Assembly: GCA_950295325.1 (NCBI GenBank)
Contig: OX485806.1
Location: 53,191,169 to 53,255,168 of the forward strand
DNA from: Polytrichum commune
Taxonomy: Eukaryota; Streptophyta; Polytrichopsida; Polytrichales; Polytrichaceae
Length of the DNA stretch: 64,000 bases
Reading direction: 5' to 3'
Positions 42,701 through 56,321 of this stretch are shown one piece after another. The translations under genes and the position numbers were made by a program. Every line of letters begins with the position of its first letter. The stretch's first letter is position 1. The notes below the pieces were generated by a model. That model worked only from the letters and a program-made list of their open reading frames with translations, was not told where the DNA came from and did no database searches.

Positions 42701-44604
42701 AGAAAGATAGCAGTCATAGATGAGTTGGCTACGCCGACCAATGCAAAAAGCATAGCCAAATTGTTGGGACATGTAGGGTGGTATAGAGAGTAGATCCCGG
42801 ATTATGCAAAGATTGTAAGTTTGAGTGGACACAAGCATGCCAACAAACATTCGAAGAGTTGAGGTCAAAGCTTCGCGCCTACCCGATGTTGAGGCCACAA
42901 ATTGGGGAAAGCCATTTCATGTGTTTTATGATGCTAGTGCAGTGGCTGTAGGTAGTACATTATGTTAATCGATAGGAAACAAAGGCAATGATCAACTTGT
43001 GGCTTATGCAAGCCGACAGTTCACCCATGCAGAGAGAAATTATTCTACCGCTGAAAGGGAGTGCTTAGCCATGGTCTTTTCAGTTAAAAAATTCCGCCAT
43101 TACCTCATATGTAACCCAGTGGTTTTCTTCGTCGATCACATGGCGATTAAATTTTTAGTCAACAAGGCGGAGTTGAGTGGAAGATTGGCTAGGTGGGTCT
43201 TACTGTTGGAAGAGTTCGACTACACCGTGGAATACACGCCAGGGCGTATGCACTTGCAAGCTGACCAGTTATCAAGGTTGTCTGATGAGATTGGATCCAA
43301 CCCGGTTGACGATAGCTTGAAATATGACAATATTTTTCTGGTAACAGCTAAGGCGGATTGGTACTCAGGCATTGTCGAATTTCTAACAACCCAACAGTTG
43401 ACCGTATATTGGACGAAGGAGGAAAAGAGAAAGGTCAAAGTTAATAGCAGGTACCACGTTGTGATAAGACATAGATTATTCAGGAGAGGGGCTGATGGTT
43501 TATTGAGGCGTTGTGTGTCGAAGGTAGAAGTGCCCTCCATCTTGTCAGCATACCATGATAGTGCATGTGGTGGACATTTTTCTGGACTACTCACAGGCCA
43601 AAATATACTCATGGCAAGTTATTTCTAGCACGACTTGTTTAAGGATGCTAAGGAGTACGTCAAGAAGTGTGACGCATGTCAGAGGTATGCGAGGAATGAC
43701 CTCCGCCTAGAAATGCCACTTCATGTATCCTTATCTCTAATCCCTTTTGAGAAATGGGGCATCGATTATGTTGGAGAAGTTCACCCCCATTCCTCAAAAT
43801 GCATGGCGTACATTGTGGTTGCTACTGAATACTAGACCAAGTAGGCAGAGGCCAAGGCTGTCAAAACAGACACAACTATACATGCAACCACATTCATGTA
43901 CGAGAACATAATGTCAAGGTTTGGTTGCCCCAAAATTGTGGTTAGTGATAGGAGAACTCACTTCCCGAATTCGTTAATTCAAGAGATGACATATACATTC
44001 AATATAGATCATAGGAAAACAACTCCTTATCATCCGCAAACCAATGGTCAAACGAAGTGTGTTAACGGAACATTGGTGAGCATCCTTCGCAAGACAATTC
44101 ACGACTCCAAGAGAGATTGGGATGTCAAGTTAACTGCGGCATTGTGGGCTTATCAAACTACGTTCAATGTGACAACACAAGCCACACCATTCTCATTGGT
44201 GTATGGTTTGGAAGCCACTCTTCCCATTGAATTTGAGGTGGAGTCATTGCGAGTTGTTGTGAATTCACGTCTCACGGATAGTTAGTCATTGAGGAATAGA
44301 CTGACAACACTTGAAGAACGGAACGAGAACAGGAGGACGAGTGTTCAACACATCAAGGCCATCCAAAGGCGGAGAAAGATCACCTTTGACAAGCGGCACA
44401 ACACACAGACCTTACGGCCAAGCATGATGGTCTTACTTCATGATGCTAGGAAATTGGAGTTTCCGAGTAAGTTTGATGCCGTGTGGTTGGGCCCATACCT
44501 CATTCGTAAGGCATTCCCAAACAACTCATTGCAATTATAAACATTGAATGGTGAGAGTTTTCCAACTCGCACATCCGGCAGTCGGTGCAAAGAGTACAGA
44601 GCTT
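39710..44604 (+). pseudogene. Decayed, 5'-truncated pol of a relative of the nested gypsy element
   Basis: Plus-strand pieces align in order with the nested element's pol. The sequence before and through protease is at 39710-40140 (GYDLWADFSSLKVDITFGQL; VLVNGGSGLNIL, with Asn for the catalytic Asp). After a solo LTR, protease resumes at about 41109-41702. RT is at 41864-42793 (CYTFMDGYAGYNQ, FVDDFSTQSN), RNase H at 42999-43350 and integrase at 43500-44540 (DACQRYARND, GIDYVGE, VVSDRRTHF). Stops arise from several different codons (Leu, Trp and Gln positions), along with frameshifts, so decay is ordinary and long-standing. Gag is absent. The tail SGSRCKEYRA matches the nested element's C-terminus almost exactly. 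Confidence 0.9.
40141..41108 (+). mobile_element. Solo LTR of the TGTCGC chromovirus family inside the gypsy protease
   Basis: 968 bp from TGTCGCGCAC to GTTGCGACA, flanked by a perfect AGAGG duplication (40136-40140, 41109-41113). It interrupts the protease coding region of the decayed gypsy copy, whose frame resumes on the far side. It carries the family's 24-bp palindrome (about 40418-40441) and hairpins. It was formed by recombination between the LTRs of a former full element. Confidence 0.95.
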
Positions 44605-44664
44605 GACACACACTTGCCTGCGAAGCGATAGATTCGGGATCCATCCCCTGATGGTCGCCAGTTA

Positions 44665-47230
44665 TGTGAGCCCGAATTTGTGTTCACAATTCAAGTTAAC
44701 ATTTTGAAAACATAAAAAATATAAAAATTAGTAATTGTTGAGTTAGTTTGATTGCTAAGATTGGGTGGGAGTTAAGGATTAGACTTAGGTAGAGTTAAGT
44801 TGTTTGACTTAAGTATTAAGGGTGGGAGATTGAAAATGAGCTAATTACTTGCTTTAGAATTAGGTGATACCAAGTCAATTGGTTTCGGATTAGTTTAATG
44901 TTCGTTTTAGGCTTTGAACCCAGTCTGTTTAGAGATGGGGGAAGTTTTTTTCGGCAGCGGATCAGGTGTTGGTTTCTAGTATCATGAGAGAGGCTCCTGA
45001 TGCGAGCTGGGAGAAGGAGGGCAGTCAAGGAATAGGGGATTAGAGAAAATGGCAGAGGAGGTGTGAAAGCTCTTGGAGCTGCTTGCCGCGAAGGGAATGA
45101 ACACTGTTGGAGGGCTCGGGGGCGAGCAAGGAACATCAGTTTCCGAAGAAGGGGGTGGTGGTTGCAGGAGAAATGGAGACTCGCATCTAGGAGATGCCCT
45201 GGGAAGAATTGCAGCCGAAGGGTGAAGATTACTAACCTAACTCTTGGCGTGGAGGTGTGACTGTGAACATGAAATGGTTCCATCACAAACCGACTGGATG
45301 AGCGCCGCGACCAAGAGAATCCATGGGATGTTTGGTAAAATCAAACAGAGAGCCTTGATCACAACTACAATTGTTGCCGAGCCGCCAAGGGGTTAGCATC
45401 TAGGCCGAAGAACCAATCGCTACGGAATGACGGCATGAGCCAATGTTGGTTGGGTGATGCATCTAGCATTCACTTGGTCAATGCTGAAATTGTCCCGCAA
45501 GCCTAATGGGTATGCAATGCAGAGGTCTGACAAGGGCCGCAACTCCAAGTTGAATCATTTAGAAACAGGGGAACGGTTCTGCGCTTCAGCTCACACCTCG
45601 ATTACAGGCATCTGGGCAGAGACAAGTAAAGGCTGCGAGATAGAAGGTGAGAGTCATTGTCGCTCACTGTCAACCCACTCAGGAAGGAAACTGTTGCCTT
45701 GGCATTCCAGGGTATTTCGAGGGGATTAAGACAGATGTGGCTGCCTAGAGCCGACTGCAGTAGCCAGTTGCCAAGGAAATGAGGAGCAAGGTAGACCGGG
45801 GAAGGGCAACCTCCTGGAGTATGGCAGCCTAGCAGTTATAACAGTTGAATTGATGTTGGGAAGGAGAAAGGGCAGTAAGTAGAGAATCAAAGAGGTAGCA
45901 TTGGGTGACTAACTAGGTTAGTGGGGAGACCAACAAGGGTGACCTTGAGGTGACCAGTGCTTTGAATTTAGATTAGTTTATCGTGTTAGAGTTAATGCTT
46001 TGATTAGGTGTGTGGAGTTTTATAAAAAGAAATCAAAGTTGATAATCACTACAAGGAGGAAGAGTATTTCCTGAATGCTTGTGGCCTCTGGTATTTGTAT
46101 AAAGAGTGCATTGAGACTCATATCACTGGGCATTGGGTGTTAAACTCAAGGGTCAAGCAATGAGGCAAGTACATGTGAGCCACAAGCTCTCACCCGAACT
46201 ACGACGCACAAGGGTGGGGGTTTAGGGCTGATATAGTTCCCTCGGCATTGCGATTGATTCAGCGGTGAAGTCAGCCTCATGGATGCCCATCCATTGCGGC
46301 ACTGAGTTTTTAGTCCGCTTCTCTGAATCTTTGAACTCCCAGTAGAATCAGCCTTCCCGCTTCTGGATTCGGCTTGTGTCACACCCTCCCTTTTGTTATT
46401 CGTTGATGAATGAGTTGAATTAATGGCAGAGAATTCAGCCAGCCTCCCAACCAATCTTTAAGTTTTAAGTCTGAACCTCACGACTAGCTGCCTTGTATGT
46501 AATAGTGAATCCCCACAAACCCAAGATCTTAGTCAATTGAGAATTGGCGGTAGCTCATTGCACCTGCCACCTCCTCCTGATGCCTTTGAAACGCATCCCT
46601 TCCAACATGCCCTTAGTGTTTCCCCGAGGTCTCTTTGGACTCGGTGGTAGTTGCCAAACAAATCGGCTCTCCCCTTTACCTTGAGAAATTACCAGCTTGT
46701 AGCCATGTTTTTCTGGCATCCCACTGAAGTTCCCCCCCTTCTTGAGCCTCTACATCAAAGTCCGGAGGTAGTTGTGTTTTTGGGCAGCGCTTCGCCCTGG
46801 CGCGGTAGCTTTTTTACCGCCTCCGAGAGATAAGAGAATGATCCCCAACCCGAGGCTTCCTAGGCCACCTTCCGCTGATCCGAGAATTTCGAGGTCAATC
46901 CATTTGAGGAGGCCCCCTCCCCCTCTAAAGGATGTAACTCTAACCCTAAAACGAACAGTGTTTTGGCCCAATCAACCACCCTAAAACAAATACTAACCTG
47001 AGTCATATCCCAACTAACTCTAAGCTTTACCTACAATTAATTAATTCCCAAATCAATACTTATAGCCTCAAGCCCAAAGTAATTCCCATATAAACCTTTA
47101 AACTCAACTCAAACCTAAACTTAAAGTCTCACTATTTTTATCCTTTTGAATAATCTTTGTAAATACAAAGCCTAAGGTTTTAATGTTTTTTAGGATTAAG
47201 AACACATGTGGGCACCATATTGGACTCACA
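44665..47230 (+). repeat. 3' LTR of the decayed gypsy copy
   Basis: Starts TGTGAGCCCG right after the block GATGGTCGCCAGTTA that also precedes the 3' LTR of the nested element, and ends GGACTCACA at 47230, about 2.57 kb. No partner 5' LTR is in the window, so the right end is inferred from the terminal inverted repeat. TATA-like motifs on the plus strand are at about 46018-46026 (TTTATAAAA) and 46097-46104 (GTATAAAG). Small ORFs inside have no motif. Confidence 0.7.
46097..46104 (+). promoter_or_regulatory. Candidate TATA box in the decayed LTR
   Basis: GTATAAAG in the sense orientation of the decayed gypsy LTR. A second candidate lies about 80 bp upstream. Confidence 0.35.
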
Positions 47231-48952
47231 CATAGTCTTAATAACAGTCACAAGTAAATGCCAAATTCTTGAAGGCGTACATGGCCCTTATTCCTTTTAT
47301 ATTGGCTCTCTGGCCTTCCACCAAACGTTATGGGACAATGGCACCTCCTTTCTTCTCTGCAATTCACCTCCTCTGACCAGGCTCCTCAGTTTCCCGACCT
47401 TTCGCCGCCACTGCATACCATGGTCCTGGCCTTCAAGATTATGATCACCTCTTGAGATAGTTATTTAGATGATGGATCTTACAAAATTTGGTCACGAGGT
47501 TTACTCCGATGCCCAATTCTCAATTTCATTGAGTTATCTCAACTTACAACTTCACTGTGGGCACCACATTCTTCACACAAGAGAGAAAGTTGTGTTCCTT
47601 TCTCAGATAGGACATTCCACATACATCTCCCCTGGTAGTAAACTTACTTAATCCTTGGGGAATCAACAGAAAGGTATGTCAACTAACACAATTTGCTTAC
47701 GTCATGTCGAGAATAAACATGTAATTAACCGTGTTACTCTAGTTTGTTCCAGAATTTATGGCACTTTAAGGTTGTCTGATTTACACTTCTCCTTTCAAAG
47801 TTGCATGTGTTGTGGTTCTGACAACTTCAAATTGATTGAGTGCCAAATACATATTTAATCATTTTCACAGGTTATATAAACTCATCAAGGTGTTGAGGTA
47901 AATTATGAGAAAAAGACTGCACTGAATAAAACGTTGTATTTTAGGTCCTCATACATACCTACCTCGAATGAGGAGTATGTTGAACCTCAATTCTTTCTCT
48001 AGTAATGTGTAGGAATTACAGGGTTTCACACCATTCCATAACAAATTGACGCAAGCAGAATTAAGGAGATTCTTACTCTTCACTAGCGAGGTATGTGGCA
48101 TAATATTTTTGTGATTAAGCCATTAAATATCACCCACACAATATCCTCCGAATTGTAGTGAAAGGACGGTCCTCACTAAGATCCTTGCAATTCAGAAACA
48201 TAAGACTCACATTGAGAGATGTAGAAATGTGCGTCACATTTTTATATCATAATGGGATTTTGTTTACAAAACAAGGGCTTCACACCTAGAAAATTGGTCT
48301 TTCTTTAAAGACATAAAGCATCACTTGAAGAAGGCAAAGAATCTACTCTCTTTCCAAGAGGTAAAACTAGACAAACCTCTCTCGCCTATAGGTTTGCTCA
48401 TATCTCGATCCTTTGAGTCTCTTCCCTTTGATCACTTGTCTATGGCCCTGCCCATTCGACTTTCCCATCCTAATATTTAGTTTAGGTGAAGAAAAGAATT
48501 CACTTCTTACTCTATTATACTAATTAGTCACTAATTTCATATTTTCCTATTCATTCGGCATTCTAATTTCCATTTGGAGCACATATTTCATCAAAATTCA
48601 AAAAGTCATACGTCCTCTCCAAAATTTTGTATCACAATGCCTTTGCTATCATTGTCCAAAGGCTCAAAGAAATCTCCATTAGGTCCTGCTATAGGGTCAA
48701 TTTTTATAACCTCATTGGTTAACAATTTAGAATCTCCAAACATCATGTTCATTGGATACTATGCGGCCAAATTCTGGTCCACTGATGCCATGCATTGGTA
48801 TAAATGGATACTAAATTTCTAGCCCTAGCCAAACTGAACCGATTTTTGGTTTTGTTGTGCAAAAAGAAAATACCTATTCCAATTCTTTTGGCAAGACAAG
48901 GAGGATGGACACTTGGGCCAATACGTGCTTGGCCAAATAGATCAAACGTGTG
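47231..48952. other. No gene recognised
   Basis: Short ORFs only, AT-rich, no motif seen. Confidence 0.4.
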
Positions 48953-48957
48953 CCACC

Positions 48958-50944
48958 TGTGAGCAAGAATCAACCTCCCTTAATTGCATCCTAGTTGGTG
49001 TGGAGGAATCTTTTCTTCACACAATCAAACTTTACCATTCACATACACACTTGTTCCATTTGATGGTGAGAGAAGTGGTGTGCACGACACCCTTTTATTA
49101 CAAAAACAACAGGTACTAAGAAATACTCGAGTGGCGGATACGATCCATGCATTGCATTGCTTCTTTTTGCCACTGATGGCCTAATGTAGCCCCATAATCA
49201 CGCACCTAATCCCTACTTGCTAGTAGAACAATAGCCTTCCACAGCCACTTCCAAATATCCTCGCTTTGCCTACATTAAGTGTTCATGCCCGGTCTCCTTT
49301 CAAAACTACTCACTTTGTTTGACTGGTTGTTACAGCAGTCTCCCAATGCATGCATTTGTGAATTACAATTGCATGGCCTCCACACCTCGACCCTAAGGCC
49401 GATGAAGAGTGTCCCTCTCTACACTAACAGTGGCTCATCCTCGCTTTGCCCTACCTAAGTTTTCCCGTATGCAGGAGTGGGGCCCTGGTATCGTAGGTGA
49501 TGATGTTGGTTGTCTGAGCCAGCATTGCAGCAACAACTTCGCTCTCTGGTCTGTCCTACGGTGACAATTCTGCCACTTCAGATTACTTAGCCGTGTTCCG
49601 CTTGTTGCACTGGTCAAGTGCCTCCGCTAGCTTATTAGGCATTTTTTTCCCATGTGGTGGCGGTTGTGGGCGGCCGTCAAAGTGCCATGTTCGAAGCGGT
49701 TGTCGGCCAACCTTCTTGCAAACAAGCCAGCGGCGACGCGTGGTGGTTGTTGCTCCTGCTACTTGTCAACTTGAATCCCCCTCCAGAATCTCCGCGATCA
49801 AGAACCATTCCTCCTGGTCCCATTCCGATCGCTCGTAGCTTGGGTAGTGTCGGCCCTCACCCTCTCTTCTTCTTGGTCTGCCTCCCCTTCGTCGCCTTCT
49901 TCCCCATCCTTTCGCTTCTCCTAATATGACATGCTCAATTGCAATGCTTATGGTCGCCTTTAATGCAGCAAGTTGGTCGGGGGCGTCTGTCTCCAGAAAA
50001 TTGCCTGACTTTGTCCGGAACTCTCATGTGTATGGTGTTTCCTCCTTTGGTAGAGGGACCACCCTTAGACTCTCACCCACATTGTGCATCCTGGACTGGG
50101 TGAGATCCCCATTCGCACAATGCCGTATCATCCCAGTGGCGACGCGAATTCAGTCCTCCACCTCTTCGCCGGATCTTCACTACCCTCAACGCCATTTTCG
50201 CGTAGAACGACCCCTCCTTTAGCGCCGCATCTCACTCCCCGACCTGCGTTACACCATCAACACCACAAGACTCCTCCAAATTTTGCCGCCCATCCCCGCG
50301 AACCCTGTTGAGGTAGAAACCCACGTGAATGTTGTCCCCGGATGGATTCGTGAATGCCTCAGATCTTCAGCAACTTCGACATTTGGCGGCAAGTTTGTCC
50401 AAACTTCAGTAGCCGCTCCCGATTGCGAGGTAGCTTTCGCCGAATGGGTGGCACCGATCCTTTTTCATCCCGATCTTTCACCTTCAAGCCCACACATGTA
50501 GCCTCCTGGATGCATTGCCCGAGAGTCTGGGACAACCCAACCACACTAGCCACAACTATGATGTTGCTATTGCTGCCTCCTACGCCCATTCTCCACGTCC
50601 CAATGCAGCAGAGCTTCCGCACACGCCCCTCCTTCCGCACTCGCTTCCCTCTCATTGCATAATGAGCCTCTCCTTCCTTGCCTTCCAAGACCCCTCCAAC
50701 TTCCTCTTTTTTCCTCGCGTTGCCTAGCATTTTTTGGGCCGCCCGAAAAGAAAAATGGGTTTGGCCTCCTTCCTTGTCCTTTCCCCTTCTAAGACTCCCT
50801 CCTCCCACACACATTAAATTTTTACCCCTTTTTATTTTATTTTATTTTCTTTTAAAAAAGAGATTGGCCTTATCACTCAATTTTTCACCTTTTGATATTT
50901 AATTCATGGTTAATTAACATGTGAGACCATCCCTAGGGCTCACA
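48958..50944. mobile_element. Solo LTR with TGTGAG..CTCACA ends and CCACC duplication
   Basis: 1987 bp bounded by TGTGAGCAAG and GGGCTCACA, and flanked by perfect CCACC copies (48953-48957, 50945-50949). Its right end, read in reverse (TGTGAGCCCTAGGG..), resembles the sense start of the nested gypsy LTR, so it is probably a minus-oriented relative. The interior from about 49400 to 50800 is more GC-rich. The ORFs there, including a 151-codon minus-strand one at 50359-50814, have low-complexity content and no motif. Confidence 0.8.
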
Positions 50945-50949
50945 CCACC

Positions 50950-53936
50950 TTAGACCACAAGGTTCCACCACACATGAAGTGCAATGTTGGTTTCCATGGC
51001 TAGAGGCATATTGACAACTGAATTTGTACATTCTTATGTGTTTGATATCGACTGACCATTTGATCATAATGATTGTCAATGCCTCCTCATGGCATCCAAG
51101 AATCTTGATTTCAGAATAGCAATTTGTGGATGCTAAGGTCATTCATTAAATACACATTCAACATTCTATTTACATGGTGGAGGTCCATGGCAATCATACC
51201 CTTTTGGTTGTAGAATTTTTCTTCGGCCAATGTGGCGAGGATATAACAAACTTGAAATAATGATTTTTGAGGCTAGACATATGATACTCCAATTTTTTTT
51301 ATTATCAACTAAACTTTTCTCACTACAAGTTTTGCACCATCAAAAATATTCAATGTTTTCTTTACATTTTTTGCCATGTGGAGGTAAATTATTGCCCAAA
51401 ATTGTTGTTGTTTACATTTGCCTTGATTTGATGGGCCTTAATGGAAAATCTCCTACAAACATCACTTCTTGGATTTAATAAATTCACATAGGTGGTCCAA
51501 TTAATATGTATAATTATTTGATCCCAAAACATGGCTAACCTAAACAAGTCAATCAAGCATAAAGATCTCGGTGGCAAACCTCAAAGATTTGAGCATTTTC
51601 TAACCCAAACTAGGCAAGTGGATAAGAAAAATCTCCAAATTCCTAAGCTTGGGAACCAAAATCAAATTTTTAGGCGTCTTGGGCAACTTACATTGTTTCA
51701 AACAAGAGATGTTGGGTTTGCACACGAATTGCCACTAAAGGAGAAGAAAACCCCCAAGGTGCAGTATTTCTCATAGAAAATGGGTGTACAAATGATAATT
51801 TGTAAATAATGCCAACCATTTTTATGAGCAAGCATTTGTAAACCAATTGCACACCCTTGACCTTTCTTGATGGAATGTGAATGCATCTTGTGTTACAATA
51901 GCCGACATGTTATCTTCCATCAACATGACATCCACAACCACAAAATCGATGTTTGAACTTGAAGGACATATTATCCTCATTTCTTGCTCCAATGAGACTT
52001 GGGAGATGTGGACAACATTATGTGATGCGCACAATGAAGGAAACTTAGTCAACCAACAAACTTTAAAAATATATATCATAGAAAAGGATGTAAACGCCCT
52101 ACCTATTTCAAAAGAATTGTTTAGGCCACTCCAAAGGCTCAAAAAATTAAAACTGCACTCTATCCATCTCAAGAGCATGGTTAAGAGGTAGCTATCCTAC
52201 CCTCAAACTGATCCTATCATAACTTGAGGAGTAAAGATACCCCCCATAGAGCCACCTTAAAATAAGCATAAAAGCGCACCAATACCAACACCAACAAAAG
52301 GTAATCCAACAACCAAAAAATAAAAATTTGTAGTAACAAAAACCAACACCATTTTCATAACCAAAATCAAAATGATGGTCCCTTGAGGAAACTAACATTT
52401 GGGAACACATGGGAACAAGAAACAACCCGTCGGGAGCATTGTAGACAATAAACAACCCTTTGAAAATACTAGAATTAATCGGGGAGCTCTGATAACATGG
52501 GTACAAATGGAAAGGACCATGTTCGTGGTTTTAAGGCATGTTACCGTAAAATTAGGAGAAGACATGCAACTTTAGAATACCCAACCCATAGTGATAGGGG
52601 TAGACATAAGGTTTTAAATGACAAGAGTTTGATACAATCATTTTGAAAACAAATTATGCAAAAAAACATTTATGGATGAATCATAATATAGCATTAGAGC
52701 ATAAATATGTAATACATCGAGAAGGAAAAATCCAACTCAATTTTTTTAAAGCCACCTCGACTATACTTGGAGTTTTGGCAATTACCAATTCTTATTAGTA
52801 GCCAATATTGGTAATCTCACACTTACACATAATATGGAATATGTAACCATCATGTGGATATAATAGAATGTTAGAATTATGACATCTACAAGATATATTG
52901 GTTGTAACCATTCATGAGATGCTCTCATTTACAAATATCATAGGTTAAGATCTTGCATTAGCCACATATCAAATTTTTACAAATGCCCTAGGGTCATGAT
53001 CCAAATTCATAACCCTCTTCAACATAAAAAATCAATTCATAACTTTGGTCACAAAGTTTTTGTGTAAGTTTGCTTACTATAAAACTCCTAACATTTTTGT
53101 TATATTATTTAGGAGGAACATCATCCAACCCAATCCAACTTTACCCTTTTCATTGGGGGTTTTTAAAGATTGTCCCATTGTTTTATTTGGTTGCACCCAT
53201 CAACATGACAATGTCGTTTGGTTGATGCAATTTATCTCGGATATAAATATTCCATAATTTTTTTATGATTAAGTTCAACTAGGGTGAGATATTTGGTTTA
53301 CATTTATACCAATCCATGGTTGATGTTGGAGAGGGTGGATTGTGATTCTAGCCATATGGTATTTAATGAACATGATTTTCAAAGAATTTGACATGTATTT
53401 CTCCTCATTTAATCTAACATGCATTTCTAACGTATTAAACGACATTTTTGGGGTGATGTTTATTTGTATATCTACATTGGTATTAATAGAATTCAACCTC
53501 CAACATGTGTTGGTTCCTCTAAATCATTGTCTTTCCTAGAATTGATTCATGCGGCAATACCTCCTCATGGTCATACCTTGGTGGCATTTTCTACCCTATG
53601 ACATCACATCCCACACAGATTCAACTCATCCACATTTTTTATTCCAATTTTGTCACTGCACGATCGTGTTTCCAAGGCCATACAAAAACCCAAAATTGAA
53701 GTGTTTGTGTATACTCAAGTCCTTTGCCTTCCCATCACAATGGGTAGGACCAATTTGCAATGGGAGAAGAGTTATTCTACATTGTTAGTAGGAACCAAGT
53801 TTAAAATGAGCAATAAAAAGCAAGTTAAGGGGTGAGAATGACAATCTAGTTCCAATCATTGTTCATTTGCTTTTGTATATGTGTAATGTGTTTGTGCAAT
53901 CTTAACTATAATTCTATTGAATTCCAATAGGTTATG
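50950..53936. other. AT-rich spacer with one possible copia gag remnant
   Basis: Mostly featureless. At 51877-52191 on the plus strand a 104-codon ORF reads FELEGHIILISCSNETWEMW and QTLKIYIIEKD. The pattern weakly resembles the copia gag (UBN2-type) domain, where a Trp-containing helix precedes a Leu-rich segment. I would not call it without a profile search. Confidence 0.25.
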
Positions 53937-54275
53937 TGTCGTAGTACTTGCTAGCTCCCATTAACTTATCTTCACCATTTTTCAACTCTAGTAAATATCA
54001 CGAGTGCTAACCTTGCATATCTCACACACATGCATGATTAGCTCCCCATACCTTGGACCTCCAAGCTCATAGCTTGGTAACCAAATCCTTTTACACATGC
54101 ATTCGGGACTCTCCCCTTGGTAGGTAGCCATTGGTGAGGTGTAGATTATGTTCATTGAAGTCCAATTTTGAGTTGGTCATCGCCTTGCCGGAGAAACATT
54201 AAAACAACTTAAAATACTTGGCAACTTTGCCCCCACATTGGGCCAATGCCCATGAAAGCCGTATTGTTTTCTAGC

Positions 54276-56165
54276 CTTTGTGCACCCTTCCTTGAAAAAT
54301 GCCTACAACATCATGGGCATAAAGGGGAGTCTGGAGCCACCCGAGACTCATAACGTCATAGATGAGAAGGGCCAAGGGCGTTACAAATTCCTCCCATCCA
54401 CTCACTTTATGTCATGAGGCTAAATCCATGAGCATTGGGTAGCGTATGGCCTCTAGATTCTAGAATGCTTAAGAACTCCCCAATCGGAGGTGTGAACTAG
54501 GAGATATGCCAATTTGAGTGGGGCGTTGCTTGGGAACAATGCCCAACACTCTAGGGGGCATTGTGGTGGGACAACAATGCCATGGGAGTGGTTGTCGCGC
54601 ACCTCTCCATGAGGAGTGCCCGCAACACCATGGGCACAAGGGGGGCCTCGGAGTGACACCCGGGACTTGTGGCCCCATTGGTGAGAGGGCCCAAGTACTT
54701 CTAGTGTGGATGAAGGCCTCGGGCGTTGAAAATGCCTCTCACCCACGGAGACTAAGAGTCATGAGGGTAAGGCCATGAGATTTGAGTAGCTTATGGCGGA
54801 GGAATTTTAGAATGCTAAGGAACACCTCAATCGGAGGTGCAAGCTAGGAGATATGGCAATTTGAGTGGGGTGTTGTCCTAGGAGTGACCTGGGAGTGGCG
54901 CCCGGGACTGCCTAGGTTTGAAGTGCCATAACTTCCTCAGTATTTGCCTGAATGGGGCAAGTGATGGATCCGTCAGCATCTACACAAAGTGTAGATAACG
55001 ATGGAGTGGTTGCTTGATAGCATCAGACATCCTATGTAGAAGTAATGGTGGTCTGAAGCTGTTGGGGGGTTCTAGCCCCACCGGCCAAGGGAAATTGTGT
55101 ACTTGGCCCCAACCCTTGTAGAGAGACAAAAAGATACTTGACGGTGGGGTAGGGGCCCCGCCCAAAGTCCTAGAGGCTTATATGGGTGAGGCGGCTTAGC
55201 GGACCGACCCCCCCGGAGCATAATTGGCAATGTGTTCCGGGTAGTTGTAGTGTTGTTTTGGCAACACAATGATCAACTCAAGAGTGGACTTTCATGAATG
55301 GAAGTCCACCTTAGCCATTGGCTACCTACTAAAGGGAGAGTCATGAATGCATGTGTAGGAGGGTTTGGTGACCAAGTTATGAGCTTGAATGTCTACGGTA
55401 TTGGGAGGTAACCATGCATGTGCGTGGGATGTGCAGGTTAGCGTTTGTGGCACTTGCTAGGTTGGAAGGCGGTCAAGCTAAGTTAAGGAAAACTAGCAAA
55501 GGTTGCGACAGTGGCGCACAAGACTACCGATGTTAGTACAACCATCATCCCTAAATACTTGCTTGAATGGGGCAATGGGAAGTCTATCAACATCTATGCA
55601 AAGTGTAGATGTTGATGAAATGGTTGGTTGATAGAATCAAAGATCCAATAAAGAAATTATGGAGGTTATGGAGACCTCCAACCCCAACGGCTAAGGGAAA
55701 ATATCTACCTTGCCCCAACCCTTAGGAAATAGGCAAAATAGTATTTGACAATGGGATAGGGGCCCTACCCAAAGTCCTAGAGGCTTATACAAGGAGGCAA
55801 TGTTGGTGACAAACCCCACCCCGTGTAGAACATCACGGCCTCCACGTGCGTTGGCCCAATGTGAAGACAAAATTGACAAATATATTTTGGGTTGTTTTAA
55901 TATTGTTCTTGCAATGCAATAATCAACTCAAGATTGGACTTTCATGAACGGAAGTCTACATCTAACCAATGGCTACCTACCAGGAGGAAAACATTGAATG
56001 CATGTGTAGGAGGGTTTGGTAACCAAGCTATGAACTTGGAGGTCTAAGATACAAGAAGCAAACCATGCATGTGTTTGGAATATGCGGTGTTAACACTTGT
56101 GACACCTATTAGAGTTGAAAATTGGTGAAAATAAGTCAAGGGGATCTAGTAAGAGTTGCAATAGC
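54276..56165 (+). mobile_element. Second-layer LTR, diverged, inserted in the outer LTR
   Basis: A plus-oriented family LTR in two parts (about 54276-54592 and 55511-56165), collinear with 56322-57294 but heavily mutated; the end reads GAGTTGCAATA. It is split by the third-layer LTR. Exact ends and TSD are eroded, so limits are good to about 10 bp. Confidence 0.7.
54593..55510 (+). mobile_element. Third-layer solo LTR inside the second-layer LTR
   Basis: 918 bp from TGTCGCGCACC to GGTTGCGACA. Flanks GTGGT (54588-54592) and GTGGC (55511-55515) are a TSD with one change. It lacks the perfect 24-bp palindrome of the younger copies. It inserted just beside an imperfect hairpin of its host LTR (GGCATTGT..ACAATGCC, about 54557-54582). 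Confidence 0.85.
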
Positions 56166-56321
56166 AGCAAACAAGGTTGGTCGACAATCCCGCCACCCCA
56201 TATAAACCTCTCAATATAAGACTTTGGGCAAGGCCCGTACCCCATTGTCAAGTAACTATAAAGTCTTTCTCCTAAGGGTTGGGGCCAAGTAGACATTTTC
56301 CCTTAGCCATCGGGGTTGGAG

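Noticed and set aside
47231-48952. Host gene
   Set aside because: No exon-like conserved peptide, splice pattern or known domain could be seen; only short AT-rich ORFs.
50359-50814. 151-codon minus-strand ORF
   Set aside because: Lies wholly in a solo LTR and has no recognisable domain.
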